Positions 1-5,790 of a stretch of 5,922 bases of DNA are shown piece after piece. Positions within the stretch are counted from its first letter, which is position 1, and every line of letters starts with the position of its first letter. This DNA comes from Clostridiales bacterium UBA2658 (GTDB taxonomy: Bacteria > Bacillota > Clostridia > Oscillospirales > Oscillospiraceae): assembly GCA_002359425.1 (NCBI GenBank), contig DEMY01000086.1:8406-14327 (forward strand). The letters run 5' to 3'. The notes under the pieces are model-generated. The model was given only the letters and a program-made list of their open reading frames with translations, made no database searches and was not told the origin of the DNA. The position numbers and the translations under genes are program-made.

Positions 1-751
1 GGAAGTAGTCGTTCGCCGAGCTGATGCGGGCCATATAGCCGCGATGGATATAAAGGCCGACCTTCGCGCCGCTCTCCATATAGTGCGCAAGCGCGTCGCG
101 GTGGAAATGGAGCCGCCCATGCGCGCGGCACCAGTTAATCAGCTCCAGCAAAAGTTGCTTTTGGATGATATAAACCTCTGCCGAATAAAGGGCGTTTTCC
201 TCCTTTGTCCCCGGAAAAAGCATACGTTTTGCCGTAGTTTCGGAATCCGGGACGAAGCGGATGCGCTCGCCGCCGCCAAGGAAAGGCCGGTCCACGCAGA
301 CTGCCGTCAGCTCGCAGCCGGAGGCCGTGTGCGCTTCAAAGGCCGCACGCAGGTCAAAGCTTGCCGCAACATCTCCGCGATAGAGGACGATCGAGTTCTG
401 CGTTACATCGCGGATATAGGAGCGCTTGGCCGCCAGCGCCTCCATGCAACCGCGGTATTCGCCGATACCGCTGTCATGCATGCCGAAGGGGGGCAGAAGG
501 CTCAATCCGCCGGAGGAACGAGACATGTTCCAATCCTTGCCGCTGCCGAGATGATCGAGAAGAGACTGGTAGTCGCGCTGCATGATGACGCCGACATCCC
601 GCACGCCCGCGTTTGTCATCGAGGAAAGCGCATAGTCAATGAGGCGGTAGCGCGAGCAGAAGGGGAGGGACGCGCTTGTGCGGTGCGTGACGAGCTCGCC
701 CAATGCGGGATTGGAGTGGTGAGCGTAGATAATGCCGTGCAGATCGGACAT
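1..751 (-). CDS. glgD: GlgD, ADP-glucose pyrophosphorylase regulatory-type subunit (partial, C-terminus off the left edge)
   Basis: This is the GlgC-like paralogue found beside GlgC in Bacillota. In studied relatives GlgD has little or no activity alone and raises the activity of GlgC in a mixed complex. I translated the minus strand from ATG 751-749 and found 250 uninterrupted residues to the window edge; the family is about 370 long, so roughly a third, including most of the left-handed beta-helix domain, is missing. The nucleotidyltransferase fold is recognisable: SRYRLIDYALSSMTNAGV at 33-50 matches the Glg[18 protein letters not shown] segment, and NMSRSSGGLSLLPPFG occupies 75-90. The GGxGxRLxxLT nucleotide-binding loop is absent; the N-terminus reads [20 protein letters not shown] instead. 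The catalytic GDH region is RGDVAASFDL at 125-134. The start overlaps the glgC stop by one base (TGATG), and an AAAGGAG ribosome binding site lies about 9 bases upstream, so the two are probably translationally coupled. The family call is confident; the non-catalytic role is inferred from family knowledge plus the lost motif. Confidence 0.93.
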   Translation of the reverse strand, partial: MSDLHGIIYAHHSNPALGELVTHRTSASLPFCSRYRLIDYALSSMTNAGVRDVGVIMQRDYQSLLDHLGSGKDWNMSRSSGGLSLLPPFGMHDSGIGEYRGCMEALAAKRSYIRDVTQNSIVLYRGDVAASFDLRAAFEAHTASGCELTAVCVDRPFLGGGERIRFVPDSETTAKRMLFPGTKEENALYSAEVYIIQKQLLLELINWCRAHGRLHFHRDALAHYMESGAKVGLYIHRGYMARISSANDYF

Positions 752-1947
752 CAGGCGTTTCTCCTTTCCGCGTAGAGCATTGCGCCCGCAGGGACCATTT
801 CGCCGTTTGCAACGGCGCTGTCCGGCCCGCAGGTCGTGATTTGAATGCCCGCGTTTCCGCCCGGCGGCGCGCCGACAACGGCGTTTTTCCCGATCTTGGC
901 CCTCTCGCCGATGATGGCGTATTCCACAACCGCGCCCGGGCCGATTGTGCAGCCGGGCATGAGGATGCTGTAATTCACCCGCGCACCCTCGCTGACTGTG
1001 ACGCTGTTGGACAAAACGGAGTTGTAGACGCTGCCGCGGATGTCGCAGCCCTCCGTCACGAAGCTGTGGCGGACAACGGCGTTTTCCCCGACAAAGTGCG
1101 GGGGCCGGATCGGGCTGCGGCTGCGGATGGGCCATGAGCGGTCATAGAGGTTGATGGCGTCCAGCGAAAGCATATCTATGTTCGCTTCCCACAGGGAGTC
1201 GATTGTGCCGACGTCCCGCCAGTAGCCAGAAAACGGATAAGCCCAGAGCCGCTCGCGGTTTTGGAGCATCTTCGGAATGATGTTTTTGCCGAAGTCTTTT
1301 TCTGAGTTCGGATCCGCTTCGTCAGCGATGAGGTATTGGCGAAGCTTTTTCCATGTAAAAATGTAGATGCCCATAGACGCCAGATTGCTTTTCGGTTTCT
1401 TCGGTTTTTCGGTAAACATATGTATGAAGCCGTCGCCGTCCGTCTCCATAATGCCGAAGCGGGACGCCTCGGCCATCGGAACGCGCAGAACGGCGATGGT
1501 GCAGTCCGCTGCGTGAGCCTTATGCGCACGGAGCATTTTGCTGTAATCCATTTTATAAATGTGGTCGCCGGAGAGGATGATAACGTACTCAGGGTCCCAC
1601 ATTTCAATGAATGGAATGTTTTGGTAAACAGCGTTTGCAGTGCCGGAGAACCATTTGCCGTTTTCGCCCGCAATCTGATAGGGCGGAAGGATATAGGCTC
1701 CGCCGTTTTGCACATCGAGGTCCCAGGGAAGACCGTTGCCGATGTAGCTGTTCAAAAGGAGCGGCTGATATTGCGTTAAGACACCGACGACGTCGATGCC
1801 GGAATTTGAGCAGTTTGAAAGTGGAAAGTCGATGATCCGGTATTTGCCGCCAAAGGGAATGATGGGCTTTGCGGCCATGTCTGTCAGCGCGTAAAGTCGC
1901 GAGCCCTGTCCGCCCGCGAGGAGCATTGCAATACATTCTTTCTTCAT
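751..1947 (-). CDS. glgC: Glucose-1-phosphate adenylyltransferase (ADP-glucose pyrophosphorylase), catalytic subunit
   Basis: GlgC catalyses ATP + glucose-1-phosphate to ADP-glucose + pyrophosphate, the committed step of bacterial glycogen synthesis, in the cytoplasm. At 398 residues it has the usual bacterial length. The N-terminal nucleotidyltransferase domain carries the loop [13 protein letters not shown] (10-22), [15 protein letters not shown] (27-41), GTANAVYQN (102-110), the catalytic-aspartate motif [10 protein letters not shown] (126-135, Asp128), the sugar-phosphate lysine in FTEKPKKP (178-185, Lys181), and GYWRDVGT (241-248). From about 290 onward hexapeptide-like repeats (VGENAVV, ISVYNSVL-like turns, [18 protein letters not shown]) form the beta-helix domain involved in oligomerisation and allostery. 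All main catalytic motifs are intact. The ATG is preceded by GGAGG 6 bases upstream (1954-1958), which fixes the start. It begins 24 bases after the glgB stop, and its own stop overlaps the glgD start, so glgBCD looks like one transcript. Effector specificity cannot be read from the sequence. Confidence 0.97.
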   Translation of the reverse strand: MKKECIAMLLAGGQGSRLYALTDMAAKPIIPFGGKYRIIDFPLSNCSNSGIDVVGVLTQYQPLLLNSYIGNGLPWDLDVQNGGAYILPPYQIAGENGKWFSGTANAVYQNIPFIEMWDPEYVIILSGDHIYKMDYSKMLRAHKAHAADCTIAVLRVPMAEASRFGIMETDGDGFIHMFTEKPKKPKSNLASMGIYIFTWKKLRQYLIADEADPNSEKDFGKNIIPKMLQNRERLWAYPFSGYWRDVGTIDSLWEANIDMLSLDAINLYDRSWPIRSRSPIRPPHFVGENAVVRHSFVTEGCDIRGSVYNSVLSNSVTVSEGARVNYSILMPGCTIGPGAVVEYAIIGERAKIGKNAVVGAPPGGNAGIQITTCGPDSAVANGEMVPAGAMLYAERRNA

Positions 1948-1971
1948 TTCCGACCTCCGATTTCTGTTCGT

Positions 1972-3873
1972 TCAAGCGGGCGCTTTTTTTGGTGGTGGGG
2001 ATATTTCCTGTGTCCGCTTGAGAAAAAATGCACTCAGTGGGGGAATATCGATGACAATGGATTGGTCTTGATTGTGGTGTGGGATAAATTCTGTTTCAAA
2101 GGACATTTCTTCGGTGAGCGTACCGGCGCCGCCAAAACGCGACTCGTCCGTAGAAAGGACAGTCTCCCACGTCCCCGGCCCGGTCACGCCGAGGCGAAAG
2201 TCCTCCACCATGACGCCGGAGAAGTTCGCGACAAAAAGTAGCTCGTTTCCCTGTTTGTCGCGCCGGACGAAGCCGAGCATATTTTTGATATATTCATCCG
2301 GGCAGATCCACTGAAAGCCTTCGCCCTCAAAGTCAATCTCCCAAAGCGGCTCTGCCGAAGCATAAAAGAGGTTTGCCGCGCGGAAAAAGCAGTGCAGCGC
2401 GTCGTTTTCCGGTTGATCCAGAAGGTTCCAGGGAAGCTCAGCCTCATAGTTCCACTCGGTCGGCTGCCCAAGCTCCGCGCCCATGAAGAGAAGCTTTTTG
2501 CCCGGATGCGCGAGCATATACGCCCAGAAGACGCGTATCGTCGAAAACTTCTGCTCCCGCGTGCCGGGGGCTTTCTCAAAAAGCGAGCCTTTTATGTGGA
2601 CGACCTCGTCGTGCGACAGCGGGAGGATAAAGTTTTCCGAAAAGGCGTACATCAGCGAAAAGGTCAGGTCGTTGTGGCAGCCGGCACGGAAATAGGGGTC
2701 GGTTTTGAGATAGCGGAGTGTGTCGTTCATCCAGCCCATGTTCCACTTGAGGTTGAAGCCAAGCCCGCCGATATCCGCCGGGCGGGTGACGAGAGGCCAC
2801 GCGGTGCTCTCTTCGGCAATCATGAGGACGCTGTCGTCAAAGTCAAAACAGGCGGCGTTTAGCTTTTGCAGAAATTCGACTGCCTCGAGATTTTCGTGCC
2901 CGCCAAATTGATTCGCTTTCCAGCGGCCGGGCTTGCGGTCGTAGTCGAGATAGAGCATAGAGGCGACCGCGTCCACGCGCAGACCGTCGATATGGTATTT
3001 TTCGAGCCAAAAAAGGGCGGAAGAGATGAGAAAGCTCTGAACCTCGCCGCGGCCGAAGTCAAAAATGCGGGTGCCCCAGCTCGGGTGCTCCGCCATTTCC
3101 GGGTCTCGGTTTTCATAGAGACGGCTGCCGTCGAACTCCACAAGACCCTGCGGGTCCTTTGGAAAATGCGCGGGAACCCAGTCCATGATGACGCCGACGC
3201 CCTCGCGGTGACACGCGTCTATGAGATACATGAGATCCTCCGGCGTTCCGAAGCGCGAGGTCGCGGCAAAATAACCGGTGCACTGGTAGCCCCACGAGCC
3301 GTCGTAGGGAAATTCGGTGAGCGGCATGAACTCAATATGGGTAAAACCCATGTCTTTTACATACGGAAGCAGCAGCTCCGCCGCCTCGCGGTAGCTCATC
3401 GGGCCACTCTTGCCGTTTTTGAAGGAGCCGAAATGCACCTCGTAGATATTGAGCGGGCCGTCGTAGACCTTGTTTTGACGCCGGAGCGCAAGCCACGCGT
3501 CGTCCCCCCATTTGTAGTTTGAAAGATCATAGAGCAGGGAAGCGCTTGCGGGACGCAGCTCGGTAAAGACGCCGTAGGGGTCGGCTTTCCAAAGCGTCTG
3601 CCCGTCCTTTGTGAGAATGGCGTATTTGTAGGTGGCGCCCGCCGGCAGATCAGCGAGCGCAAGCTCCCAAATGCCGCTGGCACGGGGCAGCATAGGGGCG
3701 TCTGTCAGGCTCCAGTCGTTGAAGTCGCCCGCAAGATTGACGCGCACGGCTTCCGGCGCCCAGACGCGGAAAATAACACCCTGCCCCGTTTGGTGTGCGC
3801 CTAAAAATCCGCCTGCATGGCTGCACCTGCCGGCAGAAAAGTCGGGGATGAAGCGTTCAAGTGTCATGTCCAT
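1972..3873 (-). CDS. glgB: 1,4-alpha-glucan branching enzyme (GH13)
   Basis: GlgB cuts an alpha-1,4 glucan chain and reattaches it through an alpha-1,6 bond, creating glycogen branches. With the start chosen here it has 633 residues, close to the short Gram-positive form lacking the extra N-terminal domain of the E. coli enzyme. A CBM48-type module begins with FRVWAPEAVRVNLAGDFNDW (about 35-54). The GH13 barrel starts near NIYEVHFGSF (142-151) and holds region I DWVPAHFP (231-238), region II GLRVDAV (297-303, nucleophile Asp301), region III AEEST (353-357, acid/base glutamate) and region IV LSHDEVVH (419-426). A C-terminal beta domain ends in a proline- and lysine-rich tail. The ATG at 3873 is preferred because GGAAAGGG lies 10 bases upstream. 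An in-frame TTG at 3930 overlapping the pth stop would add 19 residues with no family match, lacks a ribosome binding site and falls inside a terminator stem. A second ATG at 3867 is the alternative. It is followed by glgC after 24 bases. Confidence 0.95.
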   Translation of the reverse strand: MDMTLERFIPDFSAGRCSHAGGFLGAHQTGQGVIFRVWAPEAVRVNLAGDFNDWSLTDAPMLPRASGIWELALADLPAGATYKYAILTKDGQTLWKADPYGVFTELRPASASLLYDLSNYKWGDDAWLALRRQNKVYDGPLNIYEVHFGSFKNGKSGPMSYREAAELLLPYVKDMGFTHIEFMPLTEFPYDGSWGYQCTGYFAATSRFGTPEDLMYLIDACHREGVGVIMDWVPAHFPKDPQGLVEFDGSRLYENRDPEMAEHPSWGTRIFDFGRGEVQSFLISSALFWLEKYHIDGLRVDAVASMLYLDYDRKPGRWKANQFGGHENLEAVEFLQKLNAACFDFDDSVLMIAEESTAWPLVTRPADIGGLGFNLKWNMGWMNDTLRYLKTDPYFRAGCHNDLTFSLMYAFSENFILPLSHDEVVHIKGSLFEKAPGTREQKFSTIRVFWAYMLAHPGKKLLFMGAELGQPTEWNYEAELPWNLLDQPENDALHCFFRAANLFYASAEPLWEIDFEGEGFQWICPDEYIKNMLGFVRRDKQGNELLFVANFSGVMVEDFRLGVTGPGTWETVLSTDESRFGGAGTLTEEMSFETEFIPHHNQDQSIVIDIPPLSAFFLKRTQEISPPPKKAPA

Positions 3874-3883
3874 TGGCGTCAGA

Positions 3884-3891
3884 CCCTTTCC
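3884..3891 (-). promoter_or_regulatory. Ribosome binding site of glgB that decides its start
   Basis: The minus strand reads GGAAAGGG here, ending 10 bases before the ATG at 3873. It lies just downstream of the T-tract of the pth terminator. It favours the ATG at 3873 over the TTG at 3930, which has no purine-rich site ahead of it, and over the ATG at 3867, which would be 16 bases away. Confidence 0.6.
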
Positions 3892-3897
3892 AGATAG

Positions 3898-3928
3898 AAA
3901 AAGACAGCGGAAAGGAGTTCCCGCTGTC
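3898..3928 (-). terminator. Intrinsic terminator after pth, ahead of glgB
   Basis: On the minus strand GACAGCGG (3928-3921) pairs perfectly with CCGCTGTC (3910-3903). Inside that, GAA and TTT extend the stem by one G-U and two A-U pairs around a CTCC tetraloop, giving about 11 base pairs. TTTTT (3902-3898) follows directly. This is a textbook Rho-independent terminator for leftward transcription; the plus strand has no T-tract after the hairpin, so it is one-directional. Its 5' arm overlaps the pth stop codon (3929-3927). It implies that prs-pth and glgBCD are at least partly separate transcription units. Confidence 0.88.
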
Positions 3929-4523
3929 AATTGAATTCGTTCATGGCTTTTTCTACGCCCTCGCTGATGAGAACGGGGAGCGCGTCACAAGCTCTTTCAC
4001 AGGCTTCGGAAATGGCCGGCGCGTCCTTCCCGCTGAAGCTGCCGAGGACCCAGTTGATGATGTCCTCCTCGCCAGCATCCGAAGGAGGTACGCCGACGCC
4101 GAGCTTGATGCGGGGAAACGTGTCCGTTCCCAGAGCGGCGGTGATGCTTTTAAGCCCGTTGTGTCCGCCGCTGGAGCCTTTCGCGCGGATGCGCAGCTTG
4201 CCCACGGGAAGGGACATGTCGTCGCTCACAACGACGACATGGTCTGCGGGGACCTTGTAGTACGCCGCGGCGGGAGCGACGGCGTTACCCGATAAATTCA
4301 TGTAGGTTTGCGGCTTCATTAAGAGGACTTTTTCACCGCCCAGCTCCGCTGTCGCCGTGAGTGCGTTGAAGCGGAGCTTGACGATTTTGAGGTGTTCGCG
4401 ATTTTCAAGCGCGTCTGCCGTGCGAAAACCGATATTGTGGCGGGTGCCGTCGTATTTTTTGCCGGGGTTGCCGAGGAAAACGACGAGCCAGGAAACGCCG
4501 CCGCCTTGTTTCTTAAAGATCAT
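3927..4523 (-). CDS. pth: Peptidyl-tRNA hydrolase
   Basis: Pth releases the peptide from peptidyl-tRNA that has dropped off the ribosome, so that the tRNA can be reused; it is a monomeric cytosolic enzyme. From the ATG at 4523 it is 198 residues, slightly longer than the usual 185-195. Family motifs are all present: FLGNPGKKYDGTRHNIGF (16-33, Asn19 and catalytic His29), KPQTYMNLSG (70-79, Asn76), VVSDDMSLPVGKLR (98-111, Asp101) and GSSGGHNGLKS (117-127, Asn122). These correspond to E. coli Asn10, His20, Asn68, Asp93 and Asn114. The N-terminus carries about nine extra residues (MIFKKQGGG) before the first beta strand, and the strand reads WLVVFLGNPG rather than the common VGLGNPG. An in-frame TTG at 4532 would add three residues but lies only about 3 bases from the AAGGA site, so the ATG is preferred. 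It follows prs in the same direction; in Bacillus the order prs-ctc-pth is known, and no ctc gene is present here. Confidence 0.96.
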   Translation of the reverse strand: MIFKKQGGGVSWLVVFLGNPGKKYDGTRHNIGFRTADALENREHLKIVKLRFNALTATAELGGEKVLLMKPQTYMNLSGNAVAPAAAYYKVPADHVVVVSDDMSLPVGKLRIRAKGSSGGHNGLKSITAALGTDTFPRIKLGVGVPPSDAGEEDIINWVLGSFSGKDAPAISEACERACDALPVLISEGVEKAMNEFN

Positions 4524-4535
4524 ATCGGTCAAAAA

Positions 4536-4543
4536 TCCTTCCG
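4536..4543 (-). promoter_or_regulatory. Ribosome binding site of pth
   Basis: The minus strand reads CGGAAGGA, ending 12 bases before the ATG at 4523 and only 3 bases before the in-frame TTG at 4532. The spacing is long for the ATG and too short for the TTG, so the ATG is the better choice but not certain. Part of the site (4538-4543) is the 3' arm of a possible hairpin that would hide it. Confidence 0.5.
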
Positions 4544-4566
4544 CCGCCGGACGGAAGCCCGGCGGC
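4538..4566 (-). promoter_or_regulatory. Alternative hairpins in the pth leader (possible attenuator or ribosome-site switch)
   Basis: In the minus-strand RNA two hairpins compete. Hairpin 1 pairs GCCGCCGG (4566-4559) with CCGGCGGC (4550-4543), eight G-C pairs around an 8-base loop. Hairpin 2 pairs CTTCCG (4557-4552), which lies in the loop of hairpin 1, with CGGAAG (4543-4538); it is followed by GATTTTTG and buries the pth ribosome binding site. They share base 4543 and leave no linker for a pseudoknot, so they are likely mutually exclusive. Hairpin 1 is the more stable and leaves the ribosome site mostly open. The pairings are seen directly; a regulatory role is inferred. Hairpin 1 could simply be an mRNA-stabilising or processing stem downstream of prs. 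Confidence 0.45.
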
Positions 4567-4602
4567 TTAGCTTAAACAGTTTAACGCCTGAGAAATGAAT
4601 TA

Positions 4603-5562
4603 TCAGTCAAAAAGAGAGGAGATGGAAACTTCCTCGTAAATTCGGGTGATCGCTTCCGCGAAGATCTGGTCAACGGGAAGATAGCGGATGATGTCGCACT
4701 GCTTTTCGGAGCGGTAGGGGACGGTGTCAAGCAACATGAGTTCTTTGATGTAGCTGTCGTTGATGCGGTCGATGGCGGGGCCGGAGAGAACGCCGTGGGA
4801 CGAGCAGGCATAGACTTCCTTGGCCTTGCCGATCTCGATGAGAGCCTTCGCTGCGCCGCAGAGGCTGCCGGCTGTGTCAACCATGTCGTCAAGCATGATG
4901 ACGGTTTTGCCGGACACGTCGCCGATAATGTTCATGACCTCGGAGCTGTTGGCCTTTTCGCGGCGCTTGTCAACGATGGCAAGGTTGATACCGAGCTTCT
5001 GGGCGAACTTGCGGGCGCGGGAAACGCTGCCAACGTCCGGCGAGACCACGATGCAGTCGGGGTTGCCGATACCGAACTTATCCATATAGTAGTTGGCGAA
5101 GATGGGGCTGCCCATAAGGTTGTCCACGGGGATATCAAAGAAGCCCTGAATTTGAGGGGCGTGGAGGTCCATTGTGAGGACTCTGTCCGCGCCGGCCTCA
5201 GTGATGAGGTTTGCAACGAGCTTTGCGGAGATCGGGTCGCGGCTTTTCGCCTTGCGGTCCTGGCGGCCATAGCCGAAATAGGGCATGACGGCTGTGATGC
5301 GGCCTGCGGAGGCGCGGCGCATCGCGTCGATCATGATGAGCATTTCCATCAGGTTGTTGTTGACGGGGGTGCAGGTGGACTGAATGACGAACACGTCCGC
5401 GCCCCGGACCGGTTCGTTAATGGAAATGGAAATCTCGCCATCCGAAAATGCGGTGGCAACGGACTTTCCAAGTTCGATGTTGAGTTTCTTGCAAATCCCC
5501 TCTGCAAGCTTGGGGTTGGAGTTTCCGGCAAAAACCTTAATCTCCTTGCCATGTGAAATCAC
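4603..5562 (-). CDS. prs: Ribose-phosphate pyrophosphokinase (PRPP synthetase)
   Basis: Prs converts ribose-5-phosphate and ATP to PRPP and AMP, feeding purine, pyrimidine, NAD, histidine and tryptophan synthesis. At 319 residues it matches the class I bacterial enzyme. Visible motifs are FSDGE (39-43), QSTCTPVNNNLMEMLIM (61-77), the flexible loop with YFGYGRQDRKAKSRDPIS (95-112), MDLHAPQIQGFFDIPVDNL (131-149), the VVSPDVGSVSRARKFA segment (172-187), the catalytic DKRREKAN (198-205, Lys199 and Arg201) and the PRPP-binding loop VIMLDDMVDTAGS (221-233). Nothing essential is missing. Its start codon is GTG (5562-5560); an AGAGGA ribosome binding site lies about 9 bases upstream and no upstream in-frame alternative fits the family. 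It is divergent from prfB across 228 bases and is followed, after 79 bases, by pth. An extended -10 promoter sits about 65 bases upstream of the start. Its product links only loosely to the glycogen genes, through shared use of ATP and sugar phosphates. Confidence 0.97.
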   Translation of the reverse strand: MISHGKEIKVFAGNSNPKLAEGICKKLNIELGKSVATAFSDGEISISINEPVRGADVFVIQSTCTPVNNNLMEMLIMIDAMRRASAGRITAVMPYFGYGRQDRKAKSRDPISAKLVANLITEAGADRVLTMDLHAPQIQGFFDIPVDNLMGSPIFANYYMDKFGIGNPDCIVVSPDVGSVSRARKFAQKLGINLAIVDKRREKANSSEVMNIIGDVSGKTVIMLDDMVDTAGSLCGAAKALIEIGKAKEVYACSSHGVLSGPAIDRINDSYIKELMLLDTVPYRSEKQCDIIRYLPVDQIFAEAITRIYEEVSISSLFD

Positions 5563-5599
5563 GATTGATCGTCCTCTCTCAATATGTTGTGTGTATTTA

Positions 5600-5605
5600 A
5601 TTATA
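5600..5605 (-). promoter_or_regulatory. Second candidate -10 element for prs
   Basis: The minus strand has a perfect TATAAT here, 28 bases downstream of the first. No acceptable -35 sequence was found at spacings of 15 to 19 bases and there is no TG ahead of it. If used, the transcript would start near 5593, about 30 bases before the GTG. It may equally be chance in an AT-rich leader. Confidence 0.3.
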
Positions 5606-5627
5606 AAGGGGTCGCTTGTTCGGTATC

Positions 5628-5656
5628 ATTATAACAAATCCTTTTCGCAAAAGAAA
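5628..5656 (-). promoter_or_regulatory. Extended -10 SigA-type promoter for prs
   Basis: The minus strand contains TGTTATAAT (5636-5628), a full TGn-TATAAT extended -10 element. The hexamer 17 bases upstream (5656-5651, TTTCTT) is a poor -35 match, which the TG extension can compensate for. Transcription would begin near 5621, giving a leader of about 58 bases. An A-tract (5677-5672) lies further upstream and might help polymerase binding. Confidence 0.65.
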
Positions 5657-5730
5657 GCCTTGCGGCGAAGTTTTTTCCTCAATTCTGACGAACTTCCTGC
5701 ATTGTCGCATTGGGGCCTGACGAAAAGATA

Positions 5731-5759
5731 TTTACAAGCGAGCATTTTTTGTATATAAT
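5731..5759 (+). promoter_or_regulatory. SigA-type promoter of prfB
   Basis: TTTACA (5731-5736) and TATAAT (5754-5759) are separated by exactly 17 bases. This is one mismatch from the -35 consensus and a perfect -10. An A-rich stretch (5722-5730) directly upstream resembles an UP element. The transcript should begin near 5766, leaving a leader of only about 25 bases before the prfB ATG. Confidence 0.85.
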
Positions 5760-5775
5760 ACATGGGACTATGAAC

Positions 5776-5781
5776 AAGGGG
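5776..5781 (+). promoter_or_regulatory. Ribosome binding site of prfB
   Basis: AAGGGG lies 9 bases ahead of the ATG at 5791. It sits within a four-codon reading frame (ATG 5770 to TAG 5782-5784) that has no ribosome binding site of its own. Confidence 0.65.
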
Positions 5782-5790
5782 TAGGCAATT

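Larger units (their letters stand above)
5563..5790. other. Divergent prs-prfB intergenic region
   Basis: These 228 bases contain no gene that I can support. They are clearly more AT-rich than the flanking coding DNA. They hold the prs promoter elements in the left half and the prfB promoter at the right end. Between them lie a small palindrome (CTTTTCGCAAAAG, 5641-5653), a CGCAA/TTGCG inverted repeat (5646-5650 with 5660-5664) and an 8-base direct repeat CTGACGAA (5685-5692 and 5717-5724). No riboswitch or T-box fold was recognised, and the prs leader looks too short for one. Confidence 0.7.

Noticed and set aside
44..775. Plus-strand open frame of 243 codons antisense to the start of glgD and the end of glgC
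   Set aside because: It mirrors a confidently identified minus-strand gene. GC-rich third positions commonly keep antisense frames open, its product resembles no family, and no promoter or ribosome site was seen.
2866..3522. Plus-strand open frame of 218 codons inside glgB
   Set aside because: It is antisense to the GH13 catalytic barrel, whose motifs are intact on the minus strand. There is no independent coding evidence.
3874..3930. TTG start that would add 19 residues to GlgB and overlap the pth stop
   Set aside because: There is no ribosome binding site before it, the added residues are encoded by a terminator hairpin, and the CBM48 start fits the ATG at 3873 with GGAAAGGG upstream.
3925..3930. 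Perfect TTGACA as a -35 element for glgB
   Set aside because: It arises from the pth stop codon joined to the terminator stem, and no -10 with more than three matches lies 16 to 19 bases downstream.
4572..4584. TTAAACAGTTTAA palindrome after prs as an operator
   Set aside because: The arms are short and AT-only apart from one pair, it lies downstream of prs rather than at a promoter, and the single-base centre cannot form an RNA hairpin loop.
4795..5556. Plus-strand open frame of 253 codons covering almost all of prs
   Set aside because: It is the antisense shadow of a highly conserved gene, rich in A, V, D, G and H as expected from reading prs codons backward, and has no initiation signals.
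5641..5653. CTTTTCGCAAAAG palindrome in the divergent spacer as a regulator site or terminator
   Set aside because: The stem is only 5 bases with a 3-base loop, has no T-tract after it, and matches no operator that I recognise.
5770..5784. Four-codon reading frame (M-N-K-G-stop) just ahead of prfB as a leader peptide
   Set aside because: The predicted transcript start is only about 4 bases before its ATG, it has no ribosome binding site, and it carries no regulatory codon run. It probably reflects the AAGGGG site itself.
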